NCBI GenBank assembly: GCA_029817715.1
Contig: JARUPY010000474.1
Span: 4,526,001-4,590,000 of the forward strand
Origin: Melastoma dodecandrum
Lineage: Eukaryota > Streptophyta > Magnoliopsida > Myrtales > Melastomataceae
Length of the DNA: 64,000 nt
Reading direction: 5' to 3'
The notes below the pieces were generated by a model. That model made no database searches. It was not told the origin of the DNA and worked only from the letters and a program-made list of their open reading frames with translations. A program made the translations under genes and the position numbers. Every line of letters begins with the position of its first letter. Positions within the stretch are counted from its first letter, which is position 1. This document shows positions 32,276 to 45,366 of the stretch, one piece after another.

Positions 32276-35200
32276 TAGGGGTGTTAATGAGTCGGGCCGG
32301 CTCGCGAATTATCCGGCTTGGCTCGTTTTTTGGCCCGAGCCCGACTCGATATAATTCAAACTTTGACGGGCTCGGGCTTGGACTTGGGTCTTATTTTTTG
32401 AAAGTTAAGCCGGGCTCGGGCTTATTTACTAACCCCACAAACTATTCGGCTCGACTCGACAATTTTTGTAATAAATAAATAATTTAAATAAGTATTAAGA
32501 AAATTAATAAAAACTTTTAAAACTTTCCCTCTTCTTCATTGTTCTCCATCCGCTTCACGAAGCCATCGAGAAGCTCACCAGATTACACTTAGGTTTTCTT
32601 TCTTTCTTTCAATCTCATATTTGTACAACGAAGTAAATATGATCATGGACTAGATGACAACCTGCTTCAAGTGTGGAGAGTGTAGTTATTTCGTCGAGTG
32701 TCCCTCACGGCTAAATGTCCCTTGCCCTCCGATCTCCCACCATCCCTGTCCCGTATATCTCAGCCAGTCTCCCCCCGTCTCCTTCACCAAGTCCACCCCT
32801 CCTTTTTCCCGTTCCCCCTCCCCCATCCGGCTCCGTCTCTCCCCTTTTTCTTTTTAATGAATTTAATTTGTTTTTTATGTTATATTTTTTTTCCAGATTA
32901 AGTTATAATTTTTTTCATAATTATGTGAACAAAAATGTGAAGATATGATTTGGGACATGGAAAATCATTTTGTTTTATACTAGTTTGATACTTTGTACAT
33001 TCATCTTTAATTTTTTTTTTGGTCTTGCATCTCGTTTGCTCTACCGTCCTCCAAGATGTTTCTTTTGTCCGTTTGTTTGTGTTATGAATATCTCATTATC
33101 TGCTTTATACCTCACTAATTGAATATAATGTATTTTAATTATTAGGAATTATAATGGAATCGGGATCTCAAGTCGAATCCAATATAGGAGGAAATCCTTC
33201 AATTAACGTCGCAAGTGAAAATGTTCAATCAGAAGATTTTCGTGAAGAAGAGAGCGAAAACTTCTTCTGTCTAGGATGGGATGACAATCATGACCGACAA
33301 AAACGGAGTCAAGAAAGCGGAATGCAAATATTGCAAGATGCAATTATCATATAAAAACTCGAGTAGGAGCCACCAAAAGAGACATTTAGACTATTGTACT
33401 TAGAAAGTCTACCTACAAAGGCAACAAAAATTAACTTTCAGATGCAATGATGCTCCCACAAAGGTAATGTCATCAGCTTTTAAGGATGGTATTCTTGATA
33501 TGGATAAAATGAGGGAGGTTGTAGCTCATTGGATAATGATGCATGAGCATTCATTTTCGATTGCAGAAGAATAGGGTTTTAACTTTATGCAGATGTATGG
33601 AATGCCTCAATGGCAAAGATTATCACGTCACACCGTCAAGAATGATTGCTTCAAAGTGTATGAGTTAGAGAAACAACGTGTCTTTAACATGTTTAAAGAT
33701 ATAAGTGCGATTAGTATCACTACTGATATGTGAAAGTCATCTTGTCAACGTATTGAGTATATGGTAATCACTAGCCATTTTGTTGATGAACAATGGAAAC
33801 TTTAAAAAATAGTTTTGAATTTCATTCATCTGGCTCCTCCAACCCGTGGACTAGACATATCAAATACACAAATGTTTAAAGAAATGGGGGATTGAGAATA
33901 AGGTACGAGATAATTCTTAGTTATTATTCTATTGTTACTTATTATTCATTTCTCTTTATTGAAAATTTTTTGACATTATTCATTTTATCTGTGAAAGGTA
34001 ATTGCAATAACTGTTGACAATACTTCTAAGAATGATGTGGCATTGAGATATTTGAGATACTCTTCAGAAAACTCACTATATCTCGCATCAATTGCAGATA
34101 CCCTTCAGAAAACTCACCATTGAGTGCAAGACAAGATGAAATTCAACGTTTGATATGTTGACACGGGCAATGAGGTTTAAGGATGTTTTTCATTGCTACA
34201 TGGAGCGAGAACCAAGCTATAAGTCTTGCCCAACCGCTAATGAATGGATAAAGGTCAAACAAGTTTGTGACGTATTGGAGGTTTTTAACTCTGTCACTAA
34301 AACCATTTCAGGTAGTGAGTATCTTACTTCGAACTTATTCCTTCATGAAGTTTTTAGGGTAAAAATGATGTTGGATAGGAAGGTTGTCGAGATCAATGAT
34401 CATCGTCATTTTATATTTAAGAAGATGAGAAGTATGAAAGAGAAATTTGACAAATATTGGGGTGAATGTAACTTGTTGATGGCTGTAGCGGCGGTGTTAG
34501 ACCCAAGAAACAAGTTCATGGTGATTGCGTTTTGTTTTCCAAAGCTCTACTTAGCAGAGGATGCCAAATTCAATATTGAAGAGATTAATCGTACTTTACA
34601 AAATATATATGAGGCATATGTTTTGGAAAGTCAAAGTACGACTGTTGAGCATTGTTCGGAGGCTGAAAGTTTTACTGATGGAACCACTCAATCGTCGACC
34701 TCATTTTCAGAGCCTTATTGGTTCGAGTTTGTAGAGTTTAAAAAGAAAAAGCTCGTAGATAGCACTCATTCTCGGAAGTCTAAGTTGGATATTTATCTTT
34801 ATGAGGATTGTCATATGAATTATAGATCTATTGGAGATGCCACACATTTAGTGCTGGTGGAAGAGTTGTTATTGATGCATATTGTTTATCGTTACTTCCA
34901 TTAATTGTGCAAATGCTTATTTGTGGGGGTGATTGGCTCAAAAATCTACACAAAATCAAGAAGGCCAATAATGTACTTTCTATGAGAAATATCCTTTGAC
35001 ATTTTCTATTTCATTTAAAAATTATTTTACAGATTCCTATATTCGCAGATTAATAAGGAACCAATAGAAATCACTCTCCCAAATCCTTGATGGTAACAAC
35101 ATAACAATTGAGATTGCTTTTTTACTTTTATTATAATTCTAATGTTGTTTTTTAATGATAACAAGTAGAGGGAGCGGAAATGAAAGAAGGGCGAGAAGAA

Positions 35201-35627
35201 AATCATCGGTCTAGAGAAGGAAGATCATGGAACCTCCTAAATTACGTCATATTTTATAAGAAATTCGATGTTTGACTCCAGTTATCTGTTTTTTTTACTC
35301 TTTTGGGGGTGTTGAAGTTTTATACGATGGATAATTTATTTATTGTGATTTGAATTTGCTTGGACAGCACATCTTGTGAGGATTTTTTTGGAAGTTTCTA
35401 CAAGTTTTAATATTTATCAAATGTTAAGAGTGATTAAATTTTGAAAAAAATATTGAGGAGATTCGGGCTCAGACCGTGCTCAGACTCGGACTTGGCCTAA
35501 ATTTTTTTTGACGGGCTCAGGCTCGGGCTTGACTTAACAGAGCCCGATCAAGCTCGGACTCAGGCTCAAGCTTAGTAAAATTTTACTCGGGGGTGTCCGA
35601 GCCCGACCCGGCTCATTAACACCCCTA
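32276..35627 (+). mobile_element. hAT DNA transposon, defective
   Basis: The element is bounded by inverted ends TAGGGGTGTTAATGAG and CTCATTAACACCCCTA and flanked by a perfect 8-bp target duplication, CTTGTGGA (32268-32275 and 35628-35635), the hAT hallmark. Subterminal GGGCTCGGGCTT-type motifs are repeated near both ends. Its insertion split the Copia protease codons; removing one duplication joins the Copia reading frame. Confidence 0.95.
33154..34904 (+). pseudogene. hAT transposase remnant (BED finger, Ac-like core)
   Basis: An N-terminal frame (33154-33354) runs into a BED-type zinc finger (CKYCKMQLSYKNSSRSHQKRHLDYC, about 33320-33400) only after a one-base frame change. A later 249-codon frame (34155-34904) has the catalytic-domain tail typical of RICESLEEPER-like transposases (WIKVKQVCDVLEVFNSVTKTISGS and MAVAAVLDPRNKF). 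Stops interrupt the part between them, and the C-terminal dimerisation block is replaced by unrelated sequence after SKLDIYLYEDC. It is inactive. Confidence 0.85.
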
Positions 35628-35635
35628 CTTGTGGA

Positions 35636-38600
35636 TAACATATCAATACATACTATTTTAAAAAATAAGAAATTCTTTACCATGTTGGTAGTGAACGAAA
35701 CAAGTGTGACTACGATATCTGGAAGTACGAAAATCATCGAGGGCTCCGGAATAATAATATCTTATTGTCTAGAGGAACAAATATTTGTATCGGTAATGCG
35801 CTATATACCTCTAATTCTCAAAGAAATTTATTGAGTTTTAAAGATATATGCAGAAATGGATATCACATTGAGACTTCAAATGAAAATGATAAAGAATATT
35901 TGTGTATTACAAGTATCATCAACCCGGGTAAGAAATGCATATTAGAAAAAAAATACCCCAAGTGTTTGTGAAATACATGCCATTACAAACGAAAAGTTTG
36001 TTAATCAAAATAATTTTATTACTTCGCATGAACGATTAGGACATCCTGAAGCTATAATGATGCGAAGAATAATTAATCATTCGTGTGTGCATACATTGAA
36101 AGACCATAAGATTTTTCTACCTAGTGATTTTTCATGTGCCGCTTGTTCCTAATGGAAGTTAATAATAAGACCATCACAATTCAAAATCAGGGTTGAACCA
36201 TTAAAATTTCTTGAAAGAATACAAGGTGATATATGTGGGCCTATTCATCCACCATGGAGACAATTCAGATACTTTATGATATTAATTGACGCATCAATAA
36301 GATGGTCACATATGTGTTTATTATCAACTCGTAATCAAGCATTTGCAAGATTGTTTGATCAAATTATCAAATTACGAGCTCATTTTTTGGATTATCCATT
36401 AAAATGTATTCGTCTTGATAATGCCGGAGAATTTACTTTTCAAGCTTTTAATGATTATTGTATGTCAATTGGGATAAGTGTTGAACATCTAGTAGCACAT
36501 GTTCACACACAAAATGGCCTTGCAGAGTCATTGATAAAACGTCTTCAATTAATTACAAGACCGTTGCTTATAAGAACAAAACTCCCAATACATGCTTGGG
36601 GACATGCTATTTTGTACGCGGCACTGTTAATTCGCATCGGACCTACAAATTATAATGAGGTCTCCCCTATGGAAATGGTTTTTGGTAAGGAACCAAATAG
36701 ATCTCACCTAAGAATTTTCAGGTATGCGGCATACGTGCTCATTACTCCACCACAATGCACAAAGATGGAACCCAAAGGAGATTGAGGATATATGTTGGAT
36801 ATGAATCACCTTTTATAATTAAATATTTAGAACCGTTGAAGGGAAATATATTTACGACACATTTTGCCGATTGTCAGTTAGTGAAATGACATTTCCAACA
36901 TTAAATGGGGAACATAAGCAGTTGGAAAATGAAATAATCTGACATGAGTTATCATTGGCTCACTATAATCCTTGCACAAAATAATTGGAACTCGAAGTTC
37001 AGAAAATTATTCACTTGCAGAATTTAACAAATCAATTGTCAGATGTTTTTACAGACCCTAAGAGAAAAAATAAATAATGTATTACAGCTGTAAATGCTCC
37101 AATTATAATTGACGTCCCTGAAGGACAGGCTCAGATTGAAAATGAGCCTAATGTGCAAGTGAAACGTGGTAGACCAGTTAGTTCCAAAGATAAAAATCCT
37201 TAAAAATGAATAAAGGCTCAAACTGAGGGAACAATCGCTCTAGAAGGGCTTAGAAAATGATTCCGGAAGAATTAGAGGTACCTGAAAATGAAGAGATCTC
37301 TATCAATTATGTTTTGACTGGAAAGAGATGGAATCGAGATAAAATCGACGTCAATAAAAATTTTGCATATGCTATAGCATGCGATATTGTAAATGAGACG
37401 GGGATCTTGAAACAAAGTGTTCAAGAATGCACACAAATAAATGATTGGCCATAATGGAAAGATGCGATTGACACAAAGTTAAAATGGCTCGCAAAGCATA
37501 AAGTTTTTGGACCTCTTGTCCGTACACCTGAAAGTGTGAAATCGATCGGTTATAAATGAGTATTCGTAATAAAAAGAAATGAGAAAAATGAGATTGTCAG
37601 GTATAAGGCACGACTTGTTGCCCAGGGATTCTCGCAGAGACCTTGTATTTATTATAAGGAGACATATTCTCCTATGGTTAATGCAACAACATTTAGATAT
37701 CTGATAAGTTTATCAATTCATGAGAAATTGGAGATGCGATTGATGGATGTCGTTACAGCAGACTTATATGGCTCTCTTGAGAACGACATATACATGAAAC
37801 TCCTCGAAGGATTCAAAATACCATAAGTATGTAATTTAGATCGTCGAGACTTTTACTCTGTCAAATCATGTAGATCTTTGTATGGATTGAAACAATCTGA
37901 ACGTAGGTGGTATAAACGTCTCAGTGAATATTTGTTGAAAAATAGATATCGGAATCACTCAATATGTTCATGTGTGTTATTAAGAGGTATGGATTAGAAT
38001 TTGTAATAATTACGATTTATGTTGACGATCTGAATAATATTGGAACTACTGATGAACTGATTGAAACAATTGATTATCACAAGAAAGAATTTGATATGTA
38101 AGATCTCGGGAAAACAAAGTTATGTCTTGGCTTGCAGATTGAGGATTTAGAAAATGGAATTTTTGTCTATTAATTTGCATATACATCAAAAGTGTTAAAA
38201 AGATTTTATATGGATAAAGCGCATCCATTGAGTTGTCCAATGGTCGTGAGATCGCTTGATGTAAACAAAGACCCATTTCGACCTCAAATGAATGATGAAA
38301 AACTAATTGGTCCTGAAGTATCATATCTTAGTGCTATTGGATCACTAATGTATCTTGCTAGTCATACTAGACCTGATATATCATTTGCTGTAAATTTATT
38401 AGCAAGATATAGCTCACCTCCTACAAGAAGACATTTGAATGGGATAAAACACATATTTAGATATCTTCGAGGTACAATGTATATGGGTTTATATTATCCT
38501 TATACGATTGAAGTAAAATTGATAGGATATGCAGATGCATGATATTTATCCGATTCTCGTAATGGTAAATCTCAATCTGGTTATGTAATCACATGTGGTG

Positions 38601-39019
38601 GTAGTGTTATATCTTGGAGATATATGAAGTAGACTATTACTTCCACATTTACTAATCATTTTGAGATTATAACGATTCATGAAGCAAGTAGAGAATGTGT
38701 ATGATTGAGATCTGTTATACATCACATTAGATAATCATGTGGTTTACATATAAATAAGAATGTCCCGACGACATTATATGAGGATAATGCTGCTTGCATT
38801 GCTTAACTGAAAGGAGGATATATCAAAGGCGATAGAACGAAACACATATCGCCAAAATTCTTTTTCACACACGATCTCCAGAAGAGTGGTGATATTGACA
38901 TTCAACAAATTCGTTCTTCAGATAATCTGACGGATTTATTTACAAAAGCTTTGCCTGCGACGACCTTTGAGAAGCTTAGACATAAAATTGGTATGAGCAG
39001 ACTTGGAGATCTACGATGA
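35636..39019 (+). pseudogene. Copia pol remnant (protease end, integrase, RT, RNase H)
   Basis: After the hAT duplication the frame resumes with the post-protease region (TTISGSTKIIEGSG) and the pre-integrase block. The integrase core (36276-36785) retains CIRLDNAGEFT and QNGLAE. The reverse transcriptase (about 37440-38200) retains YKARLVAQGFSQRP and a YVDDL-type motif (near 38020), and RNase H (about 38190-38970) retains SHTRPDISFAVNLLARYS. Many in-frame stops and frameshifts make it non-functional. The last codons before the 3' LTR are at 39017-39019. Confidence 0.88.
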
Positions 39020-39140
39020 GGCTACGAAGAGGGGGAGTAAAAAAATATTGTACTCATTTTTCCTTAACCACAGTTTTTTCTCACAGGATTTTTCGGGTAA
39101 GGTTTTTAACGAGATAATAGTCATTCAAGGGGGAGCATTA

Positions 39141-39395
39141 TGAATATTTGTGAATGTCATTATGATTCCGAGTAGTAACTGCCAAGACTTTTTGCTTGTC
39201 GAAACTCTTCATCTACCGAAACATTTTATCCATCGAGACCATTTGTTTACCGCGATGTTTCATTTACTTATACTATAAATAAAGAATTTTGTATCATTTG
39301 TACATTTGATTGAAATTAATAAGGAATTTCACTTTGTTCTTTCTCATTCGTATTCCCTGTTACTTTCATCTTTTCCACGTTCTTCATTTTATAAC
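39141..39395 (+). repeat. Copia 3' LTR
   Basis: It aligns with 30465-30713 with many substitutions and small indels, and its last bases read ACC instead of ACA. The polypurine tract AAGGGGGAG lies just upstream at about 39127-39136. Confidence 0.85.
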
Positions 39396-39482
39396 CCTAT
39401 ACTAATTAATCATGAGAACAAGAGTTTCGTATTCAACTCACTATTATCTTTTTATTCCTGAGAGTTTGAATGAGTTTTCAAT

Positions 39483-40243
39483 GGAAGCGGCTAACGGTAC
39501 GTGCACGTAACCGTTACGTAGTTTACTAATTAATACTAAGGAAAAGTAGTAAAATTTACTAATAGTTGACCGTTACTAACGAAGTCAACGCGAAAGTAGT
39601 AAAAAAAGTAGTAAATTTTACTACTTTTCGGTCAACCTTTAGTAATGTCAACGCGAAGGTAGTAAAAAAGTATGTAAATTTTACTACTTCTTCACTGTTC
39701 ACTCCAGTTCAATTTTACTACTTCTGCGCTGACTTTACTAAAACATTTCCATTAGTAATGTCAACGCAGATGTAGTAAAAAAAGTAGTAAAATTTACTCC
39801 TTATTTTACAACTTCTGCGTTGACTTTACGAAATTTTTTCGTATTTTAGTAAAGTCAAACCAGTTGTAGTAAAAAAAGGAGTAAAATTTACTACTTTTTT
39901 TACTACATCTGCGTTGACGTTACTAACGGAAATGTTTTAGTAAAGTCAGCGCAATTTTAGTAAAAAAGGTAGTAAATTTTACTACTTTGGACTGTACGAA
40001 TGACGCCGATAAGTAGTATCTGTTTACTAATTCTTGAGTTTTTGTTAGTAAAAAGCTCTTCATCGTAGTAATTTTTACCAATTTTGAGCCCTTTTTACTA
40101 AAAAAAGTAGTAATCAGTTACTAAAAAATGAAGACGTTTACGAATAGATTTACTACTTTGAACAGTGTTCCCGAACCTAACACCGACCCTATTTATGTTG
40201 TGAAATTACATCTCTACCCTGGTTACTACACTTGTTACTAATT
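39483..40243. repeat. MULE 5' terminal inverted repeat
   Basis: It matches the reverse complement of 48086-48845 with only a few differences. It is built from repeated palindromic modules (AGTAGTAAATTTTACTACT-type) alternating with GTCAACGC-containing segments. Confidence 0.93.
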
Positions 40244-41155
40244 TTGGAGGACCGAAGTAGTCATTTGTTTCGTAGCCTTCGTAACCGAGCTTCCCTTTCC
40301 GGCCGCCGTCGCCTCCGTGGTGCGATTCCCTTTCCAGCCGCCGTTAGTGGTGTTCCGGATCAACTTCGCCATCGGCTTTCCTGCAAGTTCCCCCCGCTTC
40401 CGCTTCCGCTTCCGCTTTGCAGTACGTGTTGTCGCGTTTGATTAGGGTTCGGGTCGGTGGTGGGCGTCGTTTGTTTGGGTGTGGGTGGTGGTTATCGTTG
40501 TTGCTGATTTGGGTCGTGCTTGGGTCGTGCTGATTTGGGTCGTGCTTGGGTTTTAGTTGGAGTCGGGTTTCCGTTCTTTGCATTGGTAGGTTCCGGCGAT
40601 CGTCCCTTCCTGCTGCGCGTTCCCTTCCGGCCGCCGTCCGTGGCGTTGGCGATGGAGTTCGCCGTCCGTAGCATTGCCGATGGAGTTCGCCGCGGGCTGG
40701 AAGTTACCCCGCTTCCGCTTCCGCTTGGCGTGCCCTGTATTCGCGTGTCATTAGGGTATGGGTTAGTGGTGGGCGTCGTCATTTGTTTGGGTGTGGGTGT
40801 TGGCCGTCTCCCGTATCATCGACGTGAGTTGTTGTTTGTGGGTGGTCGTGCTTAGTTGGCCCATGCTTGGGTCGAAGTTGGTCTGGGTCTGTGCCGGTAA
40901 GTGTGTACCTGGGAGTGGGAATGGTTTGCTTGTTATGGTACAGTCTGGTGAAAACACAATCTGATTTGATTTGGTTCGGTTTGCGTTGGTTCGGTATTGA
41001 TATGCTTTGGCTTTTCATTTCCTTCGTGTTATGCTTTGAATTTGGTTTGTTTTCTGGGCGTGTAGTTGGAGTGGGGTCCGATGTTCATTTCGTTTAAATT
41101 TGATATGCATTTGGGATGCAATGTGAACCGTGACTGAGATTTTGGAAGTGCAGAT

Positions 41156-44100
41156 ATGGACGGAGATTTTGCTGATTTGCTTGGAGAATATTCACATGAG
41201 GCAGCGGGTTATGATCCTGGAGAAGGTGGAATTGAAGGTAACACACCAGCATCTGCTCAAAAGGGGAAGGCGAAGGGTGTCCGAAAACCGAAGGTAATGA
41301 TGATGACCATTTGTTGTGAGTGTTGGCAGTATTCCCGATTCTATTACTGAGGTGTTCGCGGATATATTGTTACAGGATTATCTTTATACAAGGTGTAGTC
41401 CGCGGAAGTTGTTAGCTGTGCTGAATACTTTTAACGATGCCAAGAGGGCTGCGCTGTCTGATCTAGGATTTTAAGGGCTACTGCATCTGGCAAGTCGGCA
41501 AGTCCATCACAACGCCTTGAAGTGTCTTCTGAAGTTGTTCGACCCTGTTAAGAGGGTTATGGTCATCGACGGTGTGGAACATCGAATGCTCTCTTCGGAT
41601 GTGGAGGCGGTGTTTGGCGTTCCGGCTACGAAAGTAGGTGTCCCGTTTAGCGGACACATGGATACCGTCCACGAGGAGCTGAAGACGCATCTGAAGAGGG
41701 GTAAGATTTCTCTTAAGTCCGTGGAAAGTAGCATGATGAGAAGAGAGCAGGCCGACGACGTATGGAAAGTGGAGGTTGTATTATTCATACTAGGATCATA
41801 TTTGTGCCCCACGACGGCGTTCGACATCGACAAGGAGTACCTGCTCGCGACACGCGACGTCGGCTCCATCTGCAAGTTTGACTGGGCCACTCATGTGGTC
41901 GATACTCTATGTAGCCAAGTGAGGGCCTTCAAAGGACATCATGCAAAGTATATAGGTGGCTGTGTGCATCTCCTGCTGGTGAGAATGTTTAGGTTTATCT
42001 AGCTGTGTGTGTTGCTTATTCATTATATTGAGTTTGTAATTATTAATGTCAACAAGTGCTTGTGTTGATGATACTGTTTTAAATCCACTAGATGCTTTAC
42101 GCTTGCAAGAAGTCATTGGAGGAGAGCACGTCAAGAACTGCGAGCAGGAGTACTCCTTTATGCCAGGATTGGGACGATGACCGGCTGAAGGCCATATTCC
42201 GAGTTGCAAATGCTGATCTTGCTGAACTTGTACGATTATCCCGCCTACTGCATGTGTACTTCTGTAATTTTGACATGTCGTCGGGTCATATTCTGATTGT
42301 GTCCCTTTACAGGAATCCCGCGAGGTTGAAAGTAACGCCGACGAAGAAGTGGACGCTGCGACCCAAGGTGGGCAGATGGATGTGGTGCTGCGTCGTCTAA
42401 AGGTATGCTTCATTTCGTAGTGTGCTCTGTATGTGTTTATCATTTGGTTTATCTACCTGATTTTGAATTACTGATTATCGGCATTATATTCTAAGCAGAA
42501 TGTGGAACTTTCTGTTATGAGACTCCACGCTACGAATGAGCACATCGTCCGCAAATTGGGATTTATTCTAAGAGAACTTAGACGAGAAAGACATCGAGAA
42601 GGTCATCCCGTTATGCAAGAAGATCATGGTAATTCTGAGGAGAAGGTCGTAGGAGGCGAAAAGGAAGATCATGCATTCGAGGGTGTTGATGAAGGTTGCA
42701 CACGTAAAATGGCTGATGTGAACCCGGCTGAACATGTGTCGAAGCCGATTTCTCCACCGACAGACTCCGGTGTGCCAGTCAGGGACACCAGTATTCCTAT
42801 TGTCGAGGTAGGCTCCAGTATGATGTCGGAGAAGAGCTTGGTCCCGTATCATCCTCCTCAGATGCCACATAATTTGCCAGAAGGCTCCGATGAGTACTCT
42901 GACCCGCGTGAAGCACAACTTGCGCGAGCTCTTGATAAACTATCTGCAATGCTGGATCCTCCGGGTGCTGTGAGGTGTAACATTGCGTCTGAATCTGACT
43001 TTAGCCTAACTAAATCCGAGGAGGGTGTAAACATTTTGATGCAATGGAACAAAGGAAAGGAGAAGGTAGTGGAAGAAGGCGCACTGAATGATGAAGGCAC
43101 GGGAACACCCACAGGAACAGCAGAGGAGAAGGATTTGATAGGAGAACAATTTCGTGCTGCAGCTGATACTGTTCCTACCACTCAAGTGAATGACGATGCA
43201 GAGCATCCCATGGATGATGATCCAGAAGTGGTTGGAGAAGCGGTTGAAGTGCATTTGAAGGTGAAAGTGAATCAAATTTTTTTTGTTAACGAAGTTCATT
43301 ACTTTGACATTTATGTAACCTGCAATATGTTTCACAGGAAAGTGGGTCATCGACAACAGCTGTCTTCAATAGAAAGACCACGCGTCGAACGGCAGACAGG
43401 AAGCCGTCCTCATTTAACCGCTCACCATTTGTGCCGCCTAAGCCGGTAACAAGGACAAGAAAGCGTGGACGGTCGTCCATCCCTGAGGTATAAATGGACT
43501 GCAGCATACCCACTCCTCGTGACTCGACTGTGACCATCATGACGATTAATAGGTTTATGGATTGTTGTAATTTGTGATGATTAGGCACTGCAAAAATACT
43601 TCCCAGTGGATGTGCCCGTTAGTGAGCTGAAAACATTTTCACCGGCTCAATGGTCTGTCATTGAGTATGCTTGGAATGAGGACCGAGACAATAGGTTAGT
43701 GTCACTGTCTTCGGATATTGGGATATTGGGATGTTGTTTAAGTTTGGTGAACGTGTTGGCTTGGATATTATTTCTTGCAGTGAATGTCTTTGTATGACCG
43801 AGTCCGCACACGTTAATAGGCATGCGATGCTATCGCTTTTGCCACGAAGATGGATAGACAGCGATGTAAGCTTACCTCTTCAATTACTATCCTTAAATTA
43901 GGAGTAACCCATTAGAGTGTATGCGCCACTATTCGTTATTGCAGATTATAGACTTCCACGCCGTGATACTTCAGAGTAGCATGGATCCCGAAAAGAAAAG
44001 GATTTGGTACCTTCCAAGTTGGTTAGGGGTAAGTGCTCATAAACATGAATTCCCTCATCCTCATTACGGTAGCCTGATCTAACCAACAGCCGATCTCAGA

Positions 44101-45106
44101 ATCTTGCAGCGACGCAGTATAGTGCTGCCAAAATGCCCGTCATAACCAAAGATAATGCCGCAGCCTTATATGCGCACTTCAAGTCTCACATTGGGAAGAA
44201 CCAGGAAGTGCAATGGGTAAGCACCCCCTCCATGTAGCTATCTTTGTCCCTATCTCCCGGTAGTCATACATTTCGTAATGTACGTACAATGCCATGTTCT
44301 TTGTTTCTGAAAGTGAATGTGCGTTGCCCGTATGCCGGTTTTCATACCGCTATGTGTTGTGGAATCACATTGGGCATTACAGATTGTGTCATTCAGGATA
44401 AAAGAAGTCCTCATAATGGACACAATGTACAAAAAACTGTCCAACGCCGGGGGTAGAGCACAGCTTCATCATCGTGTAATGAAGCTTCTAAGCGTCGTTA
44501 TGGAAGAGAATCGTGTGAAATCCAAGGCAAAGGGGTATCAATTACCAGACATTTGCAGCTGGAAAATTAAATATCCGCCGAACGTCCCCGACCAGATGGC
44601 CGCCGGGAACGAGTACGTGAAACGCCCGCTTTCCGATTACATATTAAACATAATGAAGTGGTTGCAGGCGTTACAGAAATTCTGTATTGCTGCGTCTGCA
44701 GGACCGAATGCGGAATATATGTCATGAAATTCATGACATTGGCCGAACCCCCATTACGTGCTGAGGAAGTGGTAAGTGCATCCAATGATTCCTAGCATTA
44801 TTGTCTTTCTCACAGTTCGCATTATAGTCATAAAGATCGTCCCACCTGTGTTGGAGTTGAGGCATGGGTGAATTCTGGATAAGGTGTTCTCTCTTATGTT
44901 TGCACTAACAGCTTTGATTACATGCCATTGTACGTGCGGTTTAGACCGTAGGCATTGCTGACAGGTTGAGGCTCGTTGTTAGTATGATCAAATGGCCTGT
45001 GAATGAGGTTAAGAAAAGAGTACAACAGAAACTTAAAGATGATGCCAACAAGAAGAGTAAGAAGCCAGATAGCAGTGATGCTTCAACATGGGATGCACGT
45101 CAATAG
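41156..45106 (+). CDS. Ulp1-like (C48) cysteine protease gene of the MULE
   Basis: A multi-exon gene starts at ATG 41156 (exon to 41293) and ends at TAG 45104-45106. The N-terminal half (about 41350-41990) resembles the DUF1985-type region found with Ulp1 genes in plant MULEs. A charged linker exon covers about 42502-43270. The protease part has the C48 triad elements: His in ESHWALQIV (44368-44370), Asp in IMDTMYK (44419-44421) and Cys in TECGIYVMKFM (44709-44711), the last in another frame so an intron is needed. SUMO-specific proteases share this fold; the target in transposons is unknown. An in-frame TAA at 41472-41474 interrupts the N-terminal block unless it is spliced out. Exon boundaries are only partly resolved. 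Confidence 0.68.
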
Positions 45107-45366
45107 ACAAAGGACTGATGACAGGCATCCTGAACATGGCAGTAGCATACCCTAACATCACCATGTAGGTTACGTTGCAGTCAACTTGTGCCACACTTTT
45201 GTAGCCCTTTGTTGTAACAGCTACCAACCTGGTCAAAAGAAGTAGAAATACTGAAACATGTAGCTTTGATTATGGAAAAGTCATTTTGACATATGTACCT
45301 TTTGTAAGTAAATGAACAGGTTGTGGCTTTGTCCATATTCTGCAGTTATGCTGTCGAAATTTCCAA

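Larger units (their letters stand above)
30465..39395 (+). mobile_element. Ty1/Copia LTR retrotransposon, decayed, with nested hAT
   Basis: Two related LTRs of about 250 bp (30465-30713 and 39141-39395) both begin TGAATATTTGTGAATGTC and both contain a TATA box. A priming-site-like CGTTATCAGCACGA follows the 5' LTR, and a polypurine tract (CAAGGGGGAG) precedes the 3' LTR. Gag, protease, integrase, RT and RNase H remnants occur in Copia order. The LTRs differ at many positions, so the insertion is old. A 3.35-kb hAT element is inserted at 32276-35627. I could not find a convincing 5-bp target duplication. Confidence 0.92.

Noticed and set aside
30460..39400. 5-bp target duplication for the Copia element
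   Set aside because: TATTA before the 5' LTR and CTATA after the 3' LTR do not match; the ends have probably mutated.
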